A stretch of DNA of 64,000 nt from positions 2,065,501 to 2,129,500 of the forward strand of contig NZ_CP152049.1 in NCBI RefSeq assembly GCF_038630985.1, written 5' to 3'. The DNA is from Paenibacillus sp. FSL H8-0548 (GTDB lineage Bacteria > Bacillota > Bacilli > Paenibacillales > Paenibacillaceae). The notes under the pieces were generated by a model, which saw nothing but the letters and a program-made list of their open reading frames with translations, was not told the origin of the DNA and did no database searches. Of the stretch, positions 37,679-46,482 are shown in pieces. How positions within the stretch are numbered: the first letter of the stretch is position 1; each line of letters begins with the position of its first letter. The position numbers and the translations under genes were made by a program.

Positions 37679-37779
37679 TTGAAAGCATTGTTTACGACAA
37701 TAATAGGAACCAGGATTCACTCAGGACATAGTTATGTTGCGAGAGATTAATCCCTCGAGAAGTGAATGACGTAGGTCCT
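37679..37779 (+). promoter_or_regulatory. Promoter and possible structured leader of speH
   Basis: TTGAAA (37679-37684) and TAATAG (37701-37706) are 16 bp apart. Behind them TTCACT/AGTGAA (37716-37721/37761-37766), CGAG/CTCG within it, and AGGAC/GTCCT (37723-37727/37775-37779) can pair; the first and third pairs interlock, so they would form a pseudoknot or exclude each other. The speH start is about 50 bp further on. Confidence 0.4.
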
Positions 37780-37830
37780 AGCGGATGAAATTTTTCAAAC
37801 ATTTTATTCCTAGGAAGGGGGAACCGGAAG

Positions 37831-38229
37831 ATGGAATACTCAACTTTCGGAAGACACGTTGCTGTTGATACTTGGGGTGTAGATTTTGACTTGTTGAACA
37901 GCGCTGAATTTTTGCAATCACATATGGTAGAGGCTGCTGAAGCATGTGGTGCTACTGTAATGTCAGTTCAAGCGAAACAATTTGATCCTCAAGGCGCAAC
38001 TGTGCTCGTGCTGCTGTCGGAGAGTCACCTCTCGATTCATACGTATCCTGAGAGAGGCTTTGCCGCGCTGGACTGTTATACCTGCGGTGAAACTGTTGAT
38101 CCTCAGCTTGCGATTGATTACATGCTAGCTGTACTGAAGCCAAAAGCGACATACGCGAAGAAGCTTGTACGCGGTATGGGCGAACTGCAAGTAGAAGAAC
38201 CGAAAATGAAACAAACTGAGCTCGTATAG
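37831..38229 (+). CDS. speH: S-adenosylmethionine decarboxylase proenzyme
   Basis: Protein of 132 residues, the short prokaryotic class. It decarboxylates S-adenosylmethionine to give the aminopropyl donor for spermidine. The proenzyme cleaves itself before a Ser that becomes the pyruvoyl cofactor: the site is Ser65 in LSESHLSIHTYPE. The Cys in ALDCYTCGE (near residue 82-85) is the conserved catalytic one. AAGGGGGAA lies before the ATG. Stand-alone gene with its own hairpin terminator; no spermidine synthase lies next to it. Confidence 0.96.
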   Translation: MEYSTFGRHVAVDTWGVDFDLLNSAEFLQSHMVEAAEACGATVMSVQAKQFDPQGATVLVLLSESHLSIHTYPERGFAALDCYTCGETVDPQLAIDYMLAVLKPKATYAKKLVRGMGELQVEEPKMKQTELV

Positions 38230-38255
38230 GAGCCTTAAAACTTATCGTCATAGCG

Positions 38256-38290
38256 AAATAACCATGGATTCTATCCATGGTTATTTCTTT
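38256..38290 (+). terminator. Hairpin terminator after speH
   Basis: Perfect 13-bp stem AAATAACCATGGA/TCCATGGTTATTT around TTCTA, followed by CTTT. The T-run is short, so termination may be partial. Confidence 0.7.
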
Positions 38291-38363
38291 GCATGAAAGG
38301 GAATAATATGATTGTACTTTTCAAATATTATTCATAAATGAACATTATCTGAATGTCGAACTA

Positions 38364-38372
38364 TGCTATAAT
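38364..38372 (+). promoter_or_regulatory. Extended -10 promoter of hemA
   Basis: TGCTATAAT, an extended -10 element (TGn plus the consensus TATAAT), lies 55 bp before the hemA start. No good -35 is seen, which is common with extended -10 promoters. Confidence 0.65.
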
Positions 38373-38426
38373 TATCGATGACATCAATGGAGTATACGCA
38401 CTAGAGAAGGAGGCAGGTGACCGCGC

Positions 38427-39809
38427 ATGCACATTATTTCAGTAGGACTGAATTATCGAACGGCTCCCGTAGAAGTAAGAGAACAGTTTGCGTTCGCGGA
38501 AAGGGATTTGCCGGAAGCATTAATACAGCTCATTCAGACACAAAGCATAATGGAATGTGTCATAGTAGCGACCTGCAATCGGACTGAGATATATGCAGTA
38601 GTAGACAGGCATCACTTATGCGGACATTATATTCGTAGCTTTATGGAAAAATGGTTTAAGCTGCCTAGGCAGCATTTTACGAACCATCTATATATGTATG
38701 AGGACGAGAAGGCAATTGAGCATTTATTCCGTGTTACGAGCGGGCTCGATTCCATGGTTATCGGCGAGACCCAAATTTTAGGACAAGTCAAAAGCGCTTT
38801 TTTGCTTGCTCAACAGCAGAAGACGACAGGTACCGTATTTAATATGCTATTTAAGCAGGCTGTTACAATGGCTAAACGCGCGCATTCGGAGACTAGCATT
38901 GGTGAATCGGCTGTATCTGTCAGCTATGCAGCAGTTGAACTTGGCAAACGAATATTTGGTCAATTCAACAAAAAAACGGTTATGGTCATTGGTGCTGGCG
39001 AAACGAGCGAGCTGACGGCTAAACATTTGTACTCCAATGGCGCGGATCGTGTTGTGGTCGTCAATCGCACCTTTGAACGGGCTGCGAAGCTGGCGGACAA
39101 GTTTAACGGCCTCGCTTGGTCCATGGAGGATGCTGCTGAGAAGCTTCATGAAGCGGATATTATTATCAGCTCTACGGGCTCTGATGGTTATGTCCTTACT
39201 CGACAACAGGTAGCAGCAGCAATGCAGCGCCGCAAGGCCAAGCCATTGTTCATGATCGATATTGCAGTTCCACGTGATTTAGACCCTTCCATTGCTGCGG
39301 TGGAGAACGTGTTCCTTTACGATATTGATGATTTGGAAGGTATAGTAGAGAGCAACCTAGAGCATCGACGGTCGGAAGCTGCTAAAATTGAAGCGATGAT
39401 TTCCGAAGAGATTGAGCTCTTTGAGCAGTGGTATAAAACGCTGGGGGTAGTGCCATTGATTAGATCGCTGCAAACCAAAGCAGCAGGCATTCATGAGGAA
39501 ACGATGAACAGCCTGAAGAATAAATTGCCTGACCTTGGCGAACACGAGCTGAAGGTCATTCGCAAGCTAACAAAAAGCATTGTGAACCAAATGATGCAGG
39601 ACCCAATTTTGCGTATTAAAGAAATGGCTGGTGAAAAAAGAGCGGACGAGGCAATGGATATGTTCGTTAAGCTGTTTGCGCTGGAGGAAGAGCTTGCTAA
39701 GACGCGTCAAGCAGAGCTTGAAACGGCAACAGTTACTGTCGCTGCAGCCCAAAAGAAAAACGTTCAACCCCATGCAGCCGCGGCGGTATTAGCATCCATT
39801 ACAAGCTAG
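38427..39809 (+). CDS. hemA: Glutamyl-tRNA reductase
   Basis: Protein of 460 residues. First enzyme of the C5 heme pathway, reducing glutamyl-tRNA(Glu) to glutamate-1-semialdehyde with NADPH. Catalytic Cys50 lies in [29 protein letters not shown] (near residue 107) is the substrate site; the NADPH fold follows with [16 protein letters not shown] near 185. The C-terminal helical dimerisation domain is complete. AGGAGGCAGGTG lies before the ATG. First gene of the operon whose second gene, hemX, is broken by an insertion. Confidence 0.98.
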   Translation: MHIISVGLNYRTAPVEVREQFAFAERDLPEALIQLIQTQSIMECVIVATCNRTEIYAVVDRHHLCGHYIRSFMEKWFKLPRQHFTNHLYMYEDEKAIEHLFRVTSGLDSMVIGETQILGQVKSAFLLAQQQKTTGTVFNMLFKQAVTMAKRAHSETSIGESAVSVSYAAVELGKRIFGQFNKKTVMVIGAGETSELTAKHLYSNGADRVVVVNRTFERAAKLADKFNGLAWSMEDAAEKLHEADIIISSTGSDGYVLTRQQVAAAMQRRKAKPLFMIDIAVPRDLDPSIAAVENVFLYDIDDLEGIVESNLEHRRSEAAKIEAMISEEIELFEQWYKTLGVVPLIRSLQTKAAGIHEETMNSLKNKLPDLGEHELKVIRKLTKSIVNQMMQDPILRIKEMAGEKRADEAMDMFVKLFALEEELAKTRQAELETATVTVAAAQKKNVQPHAAAAVLASITS

Positions 39810-39831
39810 AGGGCCGCAATGTGGAGGAAAC

Positions 39832-40101
39832 ATGGTGACGCAAAACTTTTTATACGATGCGATACTTTACATCTACGCCCTGAGCCTACTGTTTTATTTT
39901 TCCGACTTTATTAATGCAAGTCGGAAAGCAAAACGGATGGGTACAGGGCTGCTTGTTTTTGTATGGGTATTACAGACCGCTTACTTGCTTTCTAGAATTA
40001 TTTATCACTTGCAAATATCGGCAGTAACTAATTTTGGGTATTGGCTTGGCTTTTCTTGGCTTCTCGTCACGATTTCATTAGTTATTAGCCGGTTTCACTA
40101 G
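39832..40101 (+). pseudogene. hemX: hemX 5' fragment, cut by an IS element
   Basis: This reading gives 89 residues of a membrane protein (LYDAILYIYALSLLFYFSDF, LLVFVWVLQTAYLLSRIIY, WLGFSWLLVTISLVISRF). It matches the start of HemX, a CcsA-like membrane protein that in B. subtilis lies after hemA and lowers the HemA protein level. The native sequence ends at 40095; the last codons come from the IS. Without 40096-41702 the frame runs on without error: ...LVISRF joins IKIDFIVFF. GGAGG lies before the ATG, 23 bp after hemA. Confidence 0.93.
40087..40095 (+). repeat. Target site duplication, left copy
   Basis: AGCCGGTTT at 40087-40095 is repeated exactly at 41694-41702, on the other side of the element. 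Confidence 0.93.
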
Positions 40102-40277
40102 CATTGCATAAAAATCGTATAGTCTTGTCAAGCGCTTATCCAGGTTACAGTATTAGTAAAAGAAAGGAGACCTATGGTTAGTGAGAATTTTCAGAATATA
40201 AAATCATGACAGTTAGTGCCAAAAAGACAAGGGGTGCTGTGATTCAGACAATCCATTATCCACATAATGTTAGATAT

Positions 40278-41522
40278 TTAAATTACCGGATCATATGCCA
40301 GTTCGTCCAAGTGATCTTCTTCACCATTCTCGAATTGCTGTAGCGTCTCCGCAAATATGCGCTCATGATCGTAGGTCCGTCGCCCCTTGGATGTTCGGGT
40401 GCGGTCCCCGTACCATTTTCGGATCATCGCTATCAAGGGCTCGTCCCAGCAACGTTGCATCAGTTTATAGATGATTAATAAGTTACCCTGGAACGCAATC
40501 TTTCGCTTAAGAAGCAGAAGCAGACAATACGTGATGAGTGCAATGCGGATTTGCGTATAGACTGCATTGGCGCTGATACCATAGAACCGCTTAATGTGCA
40601 GATGCTGCTTGACCCACTTGAAGAACAACTCGATGTGCCAGCGGCGACGGTAGAGCTCGCCAATCTCGATTGGCTCCATGGTCCTTTCATTCGTGATGAT
40701 GGTAATGAGATTGCCCTTGCTATCATGTGTTTCGATTAACCGCAGCGTATGCTCCATTTGGTTTACACCAGGCTTGCCTAATCGCACGATGGCTTCTCTT
40801 AGAATGGGTCCCTCGGCATTCACAACCTTCTCTTCAAGGACCGTGACGACCGCATTAGCCTTCAAACGAGTGATGAATCGCGTACCATTTTCGCAATACT
40901 GGTCGAATAAGTCATAATCGAGATAAGCGCGGTCAAACAGATTCATCGCATCCGGTTCCTGCACGACAAGCTCGTTCATCTCTGTCTTGTCCGAGGCTTT
41001 TGCCGGTTTAAGGACGACTTTATCTGGACTTACCATCTGTTCGTGATAGACTACGCGGGTATGCATCTTGATGCCAGCTTTCGTGTTGCGAAATTCTGCC
41101 CACCGATGCTTCGTTAGACAGAGAGAGATCGTGGAAGAATCAATCAGATTCAACCGTCCAAGTGCTGCCGTTCCTTTCTGAAAGCCGTATTCCCTGTGAA
41201 TCTGCTGAATGAGATGGCCAAGTGTCGCATCGAATAGACCTGGATCCAAGTCTCGCAATTTTCGGGAAAGCTGCGAAGCACTGATCGATTCCAATGCCAG
41301 TTCTCGTTGCAGCTCTTCACTCATGCGAACGTCCAAACTGATGTCAGCCAAACTCTTGACTTGGCACAACTGTGCAAAGATAAACAACTTACAGAATGTA
41401 ACGGAATCCAGCTTCTTCGTGTACTTATCCAGTCCAAGTTTTGCAATCTGGTTCAATAAAAATTCTCGATCAAGAGGAATAAGGTATTCCTTAAAAGTGG
41501 ATTTTGTAGTATCCTTGTCCAT
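40278..41522 (-). CDS. IS4-family transposase
   Basis: Protein of 414 residues with the DDE fold of the IS4 family: first Asp in RLNLIDSSTISL (near residue 128), second Asp in NLFDRAYLDYDLF (near 195), and the Glu in the Y-(2)-R-(3)-E-(6)-K signature YRRRWHIELFFKWVK (near residue 289-303). An N-terminal DUF4372-like region (KLFIFAQLCQVKSLADISL) is typical of this group. AAGGAG lies 5 bases upstream of the ATG, inside a hairpin (see 41530-41579). The frame is intact, so the enzyme may be active. Confidence 0.95.
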   Translation of the reverse strand: MDKDTTKSTFKEYLIPLDREFLLNQIAKLGLDKYTKKLDSVTFCKLFIFAQLCQVKSLADISLDVRMSEELQRELALESISASQLSRKLRDLDPGLFDATLGHLIQQIHREYGFQKGTAALGRLNLIDSSTISLCLTKHRWAEFRNTKAGIKMHTRVVYHEQMVSPDKVVLKPAKASDKTEMNELVVQEPDAMNLFDRAYLDYDLFDQYCENGTRFITRLKANAVVTVLEEKVVNAEGPILREAIVRLGKPGVNQMEHTLRLIETHDSKGNLITIITNERTMEPIEIGELYRRRWHIELFFKWVKQHLHIKRFYGISANAVYTQIRIALITYCLLLLLKRKIAFQGNLLIIYKLMQRCWDEPLIAMIRKWYGDRTRTSKGRRTYDHERIFAETLQQFENGEEDHLDELAYDPVI

Positions 41523-41529
41523 GCGATCT

Positions 41530-41579
41530 CCTTATGAGTAGGGATTTGGACAGGACTGTCTTCTTCCCTAATCATAAGG
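41530..41579 (-). promoter_or_regulatory. Hairpin covering the transposase ribosome binding site
   Basis: CCTTATGAGTAGGGA (41530-41544) faces TCCCTAATCATAAGG (41565-41579) with one mismatch. The minus-strand AAGGAG (plus 41528-41533) overlaps the stem. Such a stem forms when transcription enters from outside and would hide the start signals, a protection known from IS10, IS50 and IS231. Confidence 0.7.
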
Positions 41580-41657
41580 TTTTTTCTTTGGGTAAAGCCA
41601 CCTTAATTATTACATATTTAGAACAATTTTCTCATATAGGCTTTTCGGTGATCGCAC

Positions 41658-41686
41658 TTGACAAATCTGATTTTTGTTTATGCAAT
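41658..41686 (+). promoter_or_regulatory. Outward-facing promoter at the right end of the IS
   Basis: A consensus -35 TTGACA (41658-41663) and TGCAAT (41681-41686, four of six) are 17 bp apart, directed into the hemX remnant and the downstream hem genes. The left end has the same arrangement on the other strand. Confidence 0.6.
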
Positions 41687-41693
41687 GCTAGTG

Positions 41694-42251
41694 AGCCGGT
41701 TTATAAAAATTGATTTTATCGTGTTTTTTGTCAATGTTATCGGCTTTGCCGTACTGGCTTTAAATCTATACAGCAATCCTGGGAACAGCGGGACGCTTGA
41801 GGTTTGGAAAACAACAAGAGAGCTATTATACATACACATCAGTCTCATCCTATGCGCTTATGCAGCATTGACGCTCGGAGCTTTATTTGCAGGCATGTAT
41901 TTGTTTTTGCATAATCAATTAAAAAGAAAAAGATGGACAAATTTTGTAAGAAGACTGCCAAGCTTAGACATGATTGAACGATATGGCGACCGAGCGGCTA
42001 TCATCGGCGTTCCCTTGCTCGCGATGTCGTTGGCAATTGCAGTAACCACCTTGCTAGTTGAAGGAAAAGCGGCACTTCTTTTGGACTGGAAGGTGTTGAC
42101 CTCCTTTGGCACTTTGATTATGTATATTATTTACGTCTACCAACGATCGATGCTTAAACGTGCGGGACTGCAGCTGGCCCGTCTATATTTAATTTCATTC
42201 ACCATGCTGCTCTTGAATTTATTTACTAACTATTTATCCTCGTTTCACTAA
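41694..42251 (+). pseudogene. hemX: hemX 3' fragment
   Basis: The rest of HemX, beginning with the right target duplication (SRF) and continuing IKIDFIVFFVNVIGFAVLAL, then a CcsA-type core with ELLYIHISLILCAYAALTLG, GALFAGMYLFLHNQLKRKRW and three more membrane helices, to the normal end. An open frame extends back to a TTG at 41658 and an ATG at 41685 inside the IS, so a truncated protein could in principle be made, but it would lack the first helices. 29 bp separate it from the next gene. Confidence 0.93.
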
Positions 42252-42280
42252 AGGGTGAATAAACCGGAGGGAGCAGCGCT

Positions 42281-42925
42281 ATGAATGGTTTTTATCCGGT
42301 TGTCTTACAGCTAAAAGGCAAACGTTGTGTCGTCATTGGCGGTGGCACAATCGCGCAGCGGAAGCTGCTTGGACTTCTGGAGGCCGGGGCGGATGACGTA
42401 TGGGCCATTAGTCCAGCCTTTACACAGGTCATCATGGAGTGGGCTGCTGCGGGGAAGATTCGAAGTCGGCAAGGGGCATATTCGGCTGCCGATCTTCATG
42501 GCGCATGGCTTGTTTTTGCGGCAACAGATGATAGACAGGTAAATGAGGCTGTAGCTGCCGATGGAGTGCGACTCGGCATATGGGTGAATGCGGCCAATGA
42601 ATCAAAGAGCAGCTCGTTCATATCCCCCTCGGTAGTGCGAAGGGGCGATTTATTGCTTTCCGTAACCGCCTCAGGAGCAAGTCCCGCATTGTCACAGCAA
42701 ATTAAACAAAAGCTGGCTGCGAGTTATGGACCGGAGTATGAACATATGGTCATGCAGCTTCGTCGATTGCGTGAACATGTTCGCAGCACCATTAGCGATG
42801 AACAGAAAAGAAAGACCATTCTCAAGCTCGCGGCCGATGAGATCGAACAGCCGGAGCATCATAGCATTGACATCGATGAATGGCTGCAAAGCCTGATTCA
42901 TCGGACAGACAGGAGGCATACATAA
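42281..42925 (+). CDS. Precorrin-2 dehydrogenase / sirohydrochlorin ferrochelatase-type protein
   Basis: Protein of 214 residues. It oxidises precorrin-2 to sirohydrochlorin (siroheme synthesis). The NAD-binding site VVIGGGTIAQRKLLGLLEAG lies at residues about 17-36, and the C-terminal part holds the conserved segment VTASGASPALSQQIKQKL. It resembles SirC/YlnF and the N-terminal half of CysG. Some members of this family also insert iron; that activity cannot be read from the sequence. GGAGGGAG lies before the ATG; its stop overlaps the hemC start by one base (TAATG). Confidence 0.9.
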   Translation: MNGFYPVVLQLKGKRCVVIGGGTIAQRKLLGLLEAGADDVWAISPAFTQVIMEWAAAGKIRSRQGAYSAADLHGAWLVFAATDDRQVNEAVAADGVRLGIWVNAANESKSSSFISPSVVRRGDLLLSVTASGASPALSQQIKQKLAASYGPEYEHMVMQLRRLREHVRSTISDEQKRKTILKLAADEIEQPEHHSIDIDEWLQSLIHRTDRRHT

Positions 42926-43896
42926 TGAAAGTAACAGATCAGGGTAAACGCGTCATCGTAGTAGGAACAAGGCAAAGCGCACTCGCATTGACGCAAAGCG
43001 GACAGGTTATTGATGAGCTGAAGTTAATTTGCGAGAAGCACGGCTTTGATTATACGTTCGAGGTGAAAAAAATTGTAACCAAGGGTGACCGTATTCTTGA
43101 TGTCACCTTGTCTAAGGTAGGCGGGAAAGGCTTGTTCGTTAAAGAAATTGAACAAGCGCTTGTGGACGGCGATATTGATTTGGCGATCCATAGTATGAAG
43201 GATATGCCCTACGAGCTTCCAGAAGGCTTGATTAATGGTGCGATTCCGAGGCGTGTTGATCCTAGGGACTGTCTTGTGATGCGGGAAGGCAGCTCGCTCG
43301 ATGACTTGCCGCTAGGTGCTCGGGTCGGAACGAGCAGCCTTCGCCGCTCCAGCCAACTCAAAAACGCGAGACCGGATCTTCAGCTGGAATCGATCCGAGG
43401 AAATATTGATTCCCGTATTCGGAAATTAGAAACCGAAGGGCTTGATGCGATTGTTCTTGCAACTGCAGGGCTTACCCGAATGGGCTGGCAGGAGCGCATC
43501 TCCTCGAATATTCCAGTTGATATTTGTTTGCCCGCGGTAGGACAAGGTGCACTCGGCATTGAATGCCGTGAGAATGACGAGCAGATTAGGGAATTGCTGA
43601 ACCTCATTAATGACCATGAAACAGAGCTTACGGTTCGAGCTGAACGCAGCTTCCTTGGCTCTTTAAACGGCGGCTGCCAAGTTCCAATCGGCGCTTATTG
43701 CGTGCTTGGAGATGAGATTGAAGGCGATAGCGGAACCCTCCAGCTTGTAATGACGGGCATGGTGGGGACGCCAGACGGTATAACCTTGTTGAAGGAAGTC
43801 AGGCAAGGTACGGACCCTGAGCAGCTTGGTCGAGAAGTCGCGGCTGCACTCGTTGCCCGCGGCGCTGATCGAATTTTAGCTGAAATTGGGGGATGA
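42925..43896 (+). CDS. hemC: Hydroxymethylbilane synthase (porphobilinogen deaminase)
   Basis: Protein of 323 residues. It joins four porphobilinogens to hydroxymethylbilane. VVGTRQSALALTQS near the start, IHSMKDMPYELPEGL near residue 88, GTSSLRRSSQL near 133, and the cofactor Cys in SLNGGCQVPIGAY, which carries dipyrromethane, are all present. ATG 42925 is preferred over in-frame 42880 because AGGAGG lies about 10 bases upstream and the N-terminus fits the family. Four-base overlap (ATGA) with the next gene. Confidence 0.97.
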   Translation: MKVTDQGKRVIVVGTRQSALALTQSGQVIDELKLICEKHGFDYTFEVKKIVTKGDRILDVTLSKVGGKGLFVKEIEQALVDGDIDLAIHSMKDMPYELPEGLINGAIPRRVDPRDCLVMREGSSLDDLPLGARVGTSSLRRSSQLKNARPDLQLESIRGNIDSRIRKLETEGLDAIVLATAGLTRMGWQERISSNIPVDICLPAVGQGALGIECRENDEQIRELLNLINDHETELTVRAERSFLGSLNGGCQVPIGAYCVLGDEIEGDSGTLQLVMTGMVGTPDGITLLKEVRQGTDPEQLGREVAAALVARGADRILAEIGG

Positions 43897-45455
43897 CCGC
43901 CTTGAACAAGGGGAAGGTTTATTTGGTCGGAGCCGGACCGGGAGATCCGAAGCTGATTACAATTCGCGGATTGGAATGTCTTCAGGCATGCGATGTGGTC
44001 GTATATGACCGTTTGGCAAGTCCAAGACTGCTTCGGCATGTCAAGCCGGGGACGGAGCGGATTTATGTCGGCAAGCTGCCTGATCGCCATACGATGAAGC
44101 AGGAGGAGATTAATCAACTCCTTGTGGATTTGGCGCTTCAAGGGAAAACAGTTACACGCTTGAAGGGCGGAGATCCTACTATTTTTGGACGTGTAGGGGA
44201 AGAAGCTGAGCTGCTCTATGATCATGGAGTTGAATTTGAAATTGTACCCGGAATTACCTCGGCGATAGCGGTGCCTGCCTATGCAGGCATTCCGGTTACA
44301 CACCGTGATTTGGCATCGTCCTTATCCATCATCACGGGACATGAGAGCCCGGATAAGCTTGATCGCTCGATTCATTGGGATAAAGTTACGAACGCAACAG
44401 GCACGCTTATATTTCTAATGGGTGTTGCCAAAATAGGTTATATTGCTGGTCAGCTTATCAAGCATGGCAAGCCGCCTGAAACGCCGGTTGCACTCATTCG
44501 CTGGGGAACTCGAGTCGAGCAGCGGACGATTGTTGGAAAGCTGAGCACGATTGAAGCGATTGTGAAAGAGGCGAATTTCCAGCCTCCTGCAGTCATTGTC
44601 GTTGGCGAGGTTGTACTGCAGCGCGAGAAGCTTCAATGGTATGAGAGAAAGCCGCTATTTGGCTTGCGTGTGCTGGTTACTCGCGCTAGAGCGCAAGCGA
44701 GCGAGCTTGCCGATCAGATTGAAGCGCTCGGCGGGGAGCCTTGCGAATTTCCTGTTATTGAGACGATTGAGCCCTCTAATCCACTCGTTATCGAATCGAT
44801 GAGAGAGCAGCTGGAGCAGGCGGAGCAGTATAACTGGCTGTTGTTTACAAGTGTAAATGGCGTTGAGTATTTTTTCATCTGGCTGCGTAAATTTCAAATC
44901 GATATCAGGCGCTTCTTCGGTGCTCGGATTGCAGCGGTAGGTCCTAAGACCGCTGCAGCGCTTGCAAAGTATGGCTTAATCGCAGAGGTGCTGCCAGTGA
45001 AGTTCCACGCGGAAGGGCTGCTGGAGCAGCTTGCCCCGCAGCTTAATGCGGGTGAGCGAGTGCTTCTGCCGCGCGGTGATTTGGCGCGTGAGGTGCTGCC
45101 TCGTGAGCTGGAGGCTCTAGGACTTATTCCGACGGTCATCGATGTGTATGAAACGGTGCTCGCGGATCAGCAGGACGAGCTTGCTATGGAATGGATTCGT
45201 GAGAAGGAAATTCATATGATTACGTTCACGAGCTCCTCTACCGTAACTAATCTTTTGGAATTGCTGAGGCGCAAAGGAATAGCAGATCCAGTAGAGCTGC
45301 TGGAAAATATTCCGATTGCAAGTATTGGCCCGATTACGACACAGACGGCTATTAATGCAGGCTTAAAGGTTGCGATTGAGGCAGAGGACTCGACGCTGGA
45401 TGGATTGCTTCAGGCCATTATTGAGCATCAGCAAAGCAGCAAGCTAATAAAGTAA
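43893..45455 (+). CDS. Fused uroporphyrinogen-III C-methyltransferase (CobA) and uroporphyrinogen-III synthase (HemD)
   Basis: Protein of 520 residues with two enzymes in one chain. Residues about 8-250 are CobA/SUMT: VYLVGAGPGDPKLITIRGL, DRLASPRLLRHV, VTRLKGGDPTIFGRVGEE, and PVTHRDLASSLSIITGHE. It methylates uroporphyrinogen III twice to precorrin-2. Residues about 260-515 are HemD: FGLRVLVTRARAQASELAD, NWLLFTSVNGVEYFF and ITFTSSSTVTNLLELL. HemD closes hydroxymethylbilane to uroporphyrinogen III. The fusion puts the branch-point synthase and the first siroheme enzyme together. Overlaps hemC by four bases. Confidence 0.94.
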   Translation: MTALNKGKVYLVGAGPGDPKLITIRGLECLQACDVVVYDRLASPRLLRHVKPGTERIYVGKLPDRHTMKQEEINQLLVDLALQGKTVTRLKGGDPTIFGRVGEEAELLYDHGVEFEIVPGITSAIAVPAYAGIPVTHRDLASSLSIITGHESPDKLDRSIHWDKVTNATGTLIFLMGVAKIGYIAGQLIKHGKPPETPVALIRWGTRVEQRTIVGKLSTIEAIVKEANFQPPAVIVVGEVVLQREKLQWYERKPLFGLRVLVTRARAQASELADQIEALGGEPCEFPVIETIEPSNPLVIESMREQLEQAEQYNWLLFTSVNGVEYFFIWLRKFQIDIRRFFGARIAAVGPKTAAALAKYGLIAEVLPVKFHAEGLLEQLAPQLNAGERVLLPRGDLAREVLPRELEALGLIPTVIDVYETVLADQQDELAMEWIREKEIHMITFTSSSTVTNLLELLRRKGIADPVELLENIPIASIGPITTQTAINAGLKVAIEAEDSTLDGLLQAIIEHQQSSKLIK

Positions 45456-45471
45456 GGGGGAAGAATAAACG

Positions 45472-46482
45472 ATGATTTTTCCAACAGTTAGAAATCGCAG
45501 ATTGCGCAGAACATCTGCGCTTCGGAGCATGGTTAGGGAAACAGTGCTGAGCGCGAACGATTTTATATATCCGATCTTCGTAACGTATGGGCATAACATT
45601 AAAGAAGAAATTCCTTCAATGCCGGGTGTTTATCATTTTTCGCTGGATCGTTTGGAAGAAGAGATTCGTGAAACGGTGGCGGCAGGCATCCAATCGGTGC
45701 TATTGTTCGGTATCCCCGAGACTAAGGATGCACTAGGGACATCGGCTTATGATGCGAATGGTATCGTTCAGCAAGCCATAAGAGCAGTGAAGGAGTGGGC
45801 GCCTGAGCTTGTTGTCGTTGCGGACACCTGTCTGTGCCAATTCACTGATCACGGTCATTGCGGCATCGTCCATGTCCACGAGGAAACAGGAATTGCTGAA
45901 GTGGATAATGACTCATCCTTAGATCTTCTTGTACAGACGGCTGTATCACAAGCGGAGGCAGGTGCTGACATCATTGCTCCATCGAATATGATGGATGGTT
46001 TCGTGCTTGCAATTCGCGAAGGTCTCGACGATGCAGGCTATAGCGACATTGCGATTTTATCGTATTCCGTGAAGTTTGCTTCCGCGTATTATGGTCCTTT
46101 CCGGGATGCTGCTCATTCGGCGCCGCAATTCGGTGATCGGAAGACGTATCAAATGGATCCGGCAAACGTGCGCGAGGCGCTTCGCGAAGCGGAATCTGAC
46201 ATTGCTGAAGGTGCCGACATGCTTATGGTAAAGCCTGCGCTAGCCTACCTCGATATCGTACGGCTGCTTAAAGACAAATATCATTTGCCGGTTGCCGCAT
46301 ATAACGTCAGTGCGGAGTACTCCATGGTCAAGGCCGCTGCTGCAAATGGCTGGATTGATGAGCGCTCAATCGTTCTTGAGACGCTAACAGGGATGAAGCG
46401 TGCAGGCGCGGATCTCATCATTACGTATCATGCGAAGGATGCGGCCCTTTGGCTGAAAGGAGCGGGTGAAGCAAATGAGTAA
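45472..46482 (+). CDS. hemB: Delta-aminolevulinic acid dehydratase (porphobilinogen synthase)
   Basis: Protein of 336 residues. It condenses two 5-aminolevulinates to porphobilinogen. The zinc-binding Cys residues lie in [16 protein letters not shown] (near residue 118-133), so this is the zinc form. Schiff-base lysines lie in [16 protein letters not shown] and [23 protein letters not shown] precedes the ATG. The stop lies inside the hemL start region. Confidence 0.97.
   Translation: MIFPTVRNRRLRRTSALRSMVRETVLSANDFIYPIFVTYGHNIKEEIPSMPGVYHFSLDRLEEEIRETVAAGIQSVLLFGIPETKDALGTSAYDANGIVQQAIRAVKEWAPELVVVADTCLCQFTDHGHCGIVHVHEETGIAEVDNDSSLDLLVQTAVSQAEAGADIIAPSNMMDGFVLAIREGLDDAGYSDIAILSYSVKFASAYYGPFRDAAHSAPQFGDRKTYQMDPANVREALREAESDIAEGADMLMVKPALAYLDIVRLLKDKYHLPVAAYNVSAEYSMVKAAAANGWIDERSIVLETLTGMKRAGADLIITYHAKDAALWLKGAGEANE

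Larger units (their letters stand above)
40096..41693. mobile_element. IS4-family insertion sequence, 1,598 bp, complete
   Basis: The left end CACTAGCATTGCATAAA (40096-40112) and the right end, read inward on the other strand, share a 17-bp perfect terminal repeat; beyond that both ends keep TTGTCAAG about 12 bp further in. A 9-bp direct repeat flanks it. It carries one transposase gene on the minus strand. Both ends hold an outward TTGACA-17-TGCAAT promoter-like sequence. Intact ends, intact transposase and identical target duplications argue for a recent insertion. Confidence 0.95.

Noticed and set aside
41658..42251. Intact gene of 197 codons starting at TTG 41658
   Set aside because: The TTG is the -35 box of the IS end; the native sequence begins only at 41694, and the rest is the 3' part of the split hemX.
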